Positions 62,466 to 64,000 of a DNA stretch of 64,000 nt are shown piece by piece. Under the pieces are notes generated by a model. That model did not search any database. It saw nothing but the letters and a program-made list of their open reading frames with translations, and was not told the origin of the DNA. Positions within the stretch are counted from its first letter, which is position 1, and every line of letters starts with the position of its first letter. The stretch is taken from assembly GCF_002902085.1 (NCBI RefSeq), contig NZ_PPQR01000052.1, forward strand, positions 1 through 64,000, written 5' to 3'. The position numbers and the translations under genes are program-made. Origin of the DNA: Staphylococcus simiae (lineage in GTDB: Bacteria; Bacillota; Bacilli; Staphylococcales; Staphylococcaceae).

Positions 62466-62993
62466 TCAATTTTCCTCCCATGTAATATAGCCTTTTTTTG
62501 AAAAATGACGTAATAAACGTCTTTCAATTAATCTATTAAATTTAGTCATAAGTCCATCAGTTCTCTTTACTGGTACAACCATAATGGTATATAAATTTCT
62601 ACGATTTCCTCCAAATACATCTGTTAGCATTTGGTCTCCAATCACTACAGTTTGCTCTGGTTTAATTTTCATTTGTGCCATAGCTTTATCAAAAGCTTTT
62701 CCCATTGGTTTTCTAGCTTTAAAAATAAAGTCAATATCTAGATGTGTACAAAAACTAGATACTCTAGATTCATTATTATTAGATACTATTGTGACAGTTA
62801 TTCCTTTATCATTGGCTTCTTTAAACCAAGCCTTGACACCTTCAGTTGGTTCTTTAACATCCCAACCAACTAAAGTATTATCTAAATCTGTAATAATGCC
62901 TTTGACACCTTTATCAACAAGTTTATCCAAATCAATTTGAAAAATTGATTGAACATATGAATTTGGCATAAATAATTTACGAACTAATCCCAT
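62466..62993 (-). CDS. HAD-family phosphatase YqeG
   Basis: A 175-residue HAD IIIA phosphatase with DLDNTLVGWD, VSNNNESRV and IGDQMLTDVFGGNR. Substrate unknown. It always sits before yqeH-aroE in Firmicutes, suggesting a related role. Confidence 0.93.
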   Translation of the reverse strand: MGLVRKLFMPNSYVQSIFQIDLDKLVDKGVKGIITDLDNTLVGWDVKEPTEGVKAWFKEANDKGITVTIVSNNNESRVSSFCTHLDIDFIFKARKPMGKAFDKAMAQMKIKPEQTVVIGDQMLTDVFGGNRRNLYTIMVVPVKRTDGLMTKFNRLIERRLLRHFSKKGYITWEEN

Positions 62994-63013
62994 TAAATTT
63001 CACCTTTATCCTT

Positions 63014-63700
63014 TTATAATCGACTTACTAGATTTTCAACAGTTTGACTAGAGGATTTAGCTGCTTTGTCTAAAAATGCTTCAAATGACATTTCTGCATT
63101 GCCATTTGCTAAATCAGAAACTGCACGTACTACCACAAAAGGTATATTAAATTGATAACATGTTTGTCCAATAGCTGTAGCTTCCATCTCAACCGCCATT
63201 GCATGTGGAAACATCGCTTTAATACGTTGACGTTGTTCAACACTACCTATAAAGCTATCTCCACTAACAATTTCACCATTTTTAGCTGTAAGTTGTTGTT
63301 GTTCAACTACTGTTCTAACAAGTTCTATCAATGTTTGATCTGCTTGATACGCTAAAGGCATTTGAGGTATCTGACCATAGTCATAACCAAATGCTGTAGC
63401 ATCAGCATCATGATATTTAACTTGACTACTAATCAAGACATCGCCTACAGCTAAACTTTCATCTAAAGCACCGGCAGAACCTGTATTAATAATTAATTCT
63501 GGTTTAAATTTATTAATAAGTAGTGTTGTAGATATTGCAGCATTAACTTTACCAATACCACTTTGAGTGATGACAACCTCTTTATTATTTAATATGCCAC
63601 TATAAAATTTGACGTGTGCGATTGTAATTTCACTAATATCAATTAATTTATTTTTTAATATTGTTACTTCTTCTTCCATGGCACCAATTATACCAATCAT
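63014..63700 (-). CDS. mtnN: 5'-methylthioadenosine/S-adenosylhomocysteine nucleosidase
   Basis: A 228-residue Pfs-type nucleosidase that cleaves MTA and SAH, recycling methionine and feeding LuxS. Motifs: [16 protein letters not shown] and catalytic Asp in [11 protein letters not shown]. The length equals the S. aureus enzyme. Leftward, first gene of the yqeG-yqeH-aroE run. Confidence 0.97.
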   Translation of the reverse strand: MIGIIGAMEEEVTILKNKLIDISEITIAHVKFYSGILNNKEVVITQSGIGKVNAAISTTLLINKFKPELIINTGSAGALDESLAVGDVLISSQVKYHDADATAFGYDYGQIPQMPLAYQADQTLIELVRTVVEQQQLTAKNGEIVSGDSFIGSVEQRQRIKAMFPHAMAVEMEATAIGQTCYQFNIPFVVVRAVSDLANGNAEMSFEAFLDKAAKSSSQTVENLVSRL

Positions 63701-63921
63701 CTATTTTTCACCTCTATTTAAAAAATCCTAGCATTTGTTATTTTATCACATTTTAAAGTATTCAACGATAAACTACTTGGATTTTATATACCCGTTATTT
63801 ATTGAATTTAAGTAATATGATGTTTTAACAATTAACTTATCCTTAATTTCTAAAATTGTTCTACTTTTTAAAGTAAGTATGTTTTAATGTAATTAACAAA
63901 ACTTATAAAAGAGGATTATCT

Positions 63922-64000
63922 ATGTCAAACGATAAAGATCAAACTATTTCCACTAAAATTAGCTTCTGGGGTAATTTAATAGCTGTAGTATCATTTGTAC
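63922..64000 (+). CDS. Start of a membrane protein gene, cut by window edge
   Basis: An ATG with GAGGATTATCT before it opens a frame MSNDKDQTISTKISFWGN that enters a hydrophobic segment (LIAVVSFV) at the edge. No stop before the window end. It is divergent from mtnN. Only 26 residues are visible, so identity cannot be stated. Confidence 0.65.
   Translation, partial: MSNDKDQTISTKISFWGNLIAVVSFV

Overview
The window is a low-GC Firmicute chromosome segment from the genus Staphylococcus, most likely the S. aureus group or a close neighbour. Evidence: base composition of roughly one third GC, gene order collinear with the S. aureus efp-comG-sodA-zur-rpoD-dnaK-comE-pfs region, and proteins such as SodA, GlyS, DnaK and LepA that look nearly identical to those I remember from S. 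aureus. Faster-evolving proteins (AroE, HemW, ComEC, AroK, ComG pseudopilins) look clearly diverged from S. aureus, so a sister species (for example the S. simiae or S. argenteus/schweitzeri lineages) is more likely than S. aureus itself. That species call is from memory and is inference. I see no tRNA, rRNA, insertion sequence, prophage, CRISPR array or horizontally acquired island: this is backbone chromosome, with nearly all genes on the minus strand.

Layout (left to right; most transcription runs right to left). 1-4.6 kb: efp, an M24 peptidase, a lipoprotein with a small membrane protein, lipM and a rhodanese. 4.6-8.7 kb: the glycine cleavage operon gcvT-gcvPA-gcvPB behind a glycine riboswitch whose aptamer begins inside the stop codon of aroK. 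8.7-12.8 kb: the comG pseudopilus operon, with aroK overlapping its last gene. 12.9-17.0 kb: an MBL hydrolase, a thiamine-binding-like protein, glucokinase, YqgQ, rhomboid protease and 5-formyl-THF cyclo-ligase, followed by a structured 67-bp tandem repeat. 17.4-20.5 kb: rpmG, pbp3, sodA. 20.7-25.5 kb: a dispersed intergenic repeat, a possible 33-residue membrane peptide, zur-mreB-mreA, nfo and cshB. 25.8-34.9 kb: nif3-like, trmK, sigA, dnaG, yqfL-ccpN, then divergent glyS with a T-box leader. 34.1-41.3 kb: recO, era, cdd, dgkA, ybeY, phoH, a membrane-anchored unknown, floA, nfeD-like, rpsU. 41.5-49.5 kb: mtaB, rsmE, prmA and the heat-shock operon hrcA-grpE-dnaK-dnaJ, with CIRCE and CtsR sites. 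49.5-54.5 kb: hemW, lepA, rpsT, holA. 54.5-58 kb: comEA-EB-EC. 58-63.7 kb: the ribosome and metabolism cluster yqeM-rsfS-yqeK-nadD-yhbY-aroE-yqeH-yqeG-mtnN, then the start of a rightward membrane-protein gene cut by the window edge.

The most interesting feature is shared by the two DNA-uptake operons. Both comGA and comEA start immediately after a hairpin that buries their Shine-Dalgarno sequence. Both carry the same upstream element, AAAGAAAAAT-N11-ACGTGTA, with identical spacing, placed so that a transcript starting there would lack the 5' arm of the hairpin. This suggests a double lock: transcripts reading through from upstream housekeeping genes carry a closed ribosome-binding site, while transcripts from the dedicated (probably SigH) promoter are open. 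Other points worth checking are a ccpN gene whose only sensible start codon is ATA, a glycine riboswitch with a single aptamer nested in aroK, a palindrome over the -10 box of the zinc/metal ABC operon, and two copies of a structured intergenic repeat that keep the same stem with different bases.
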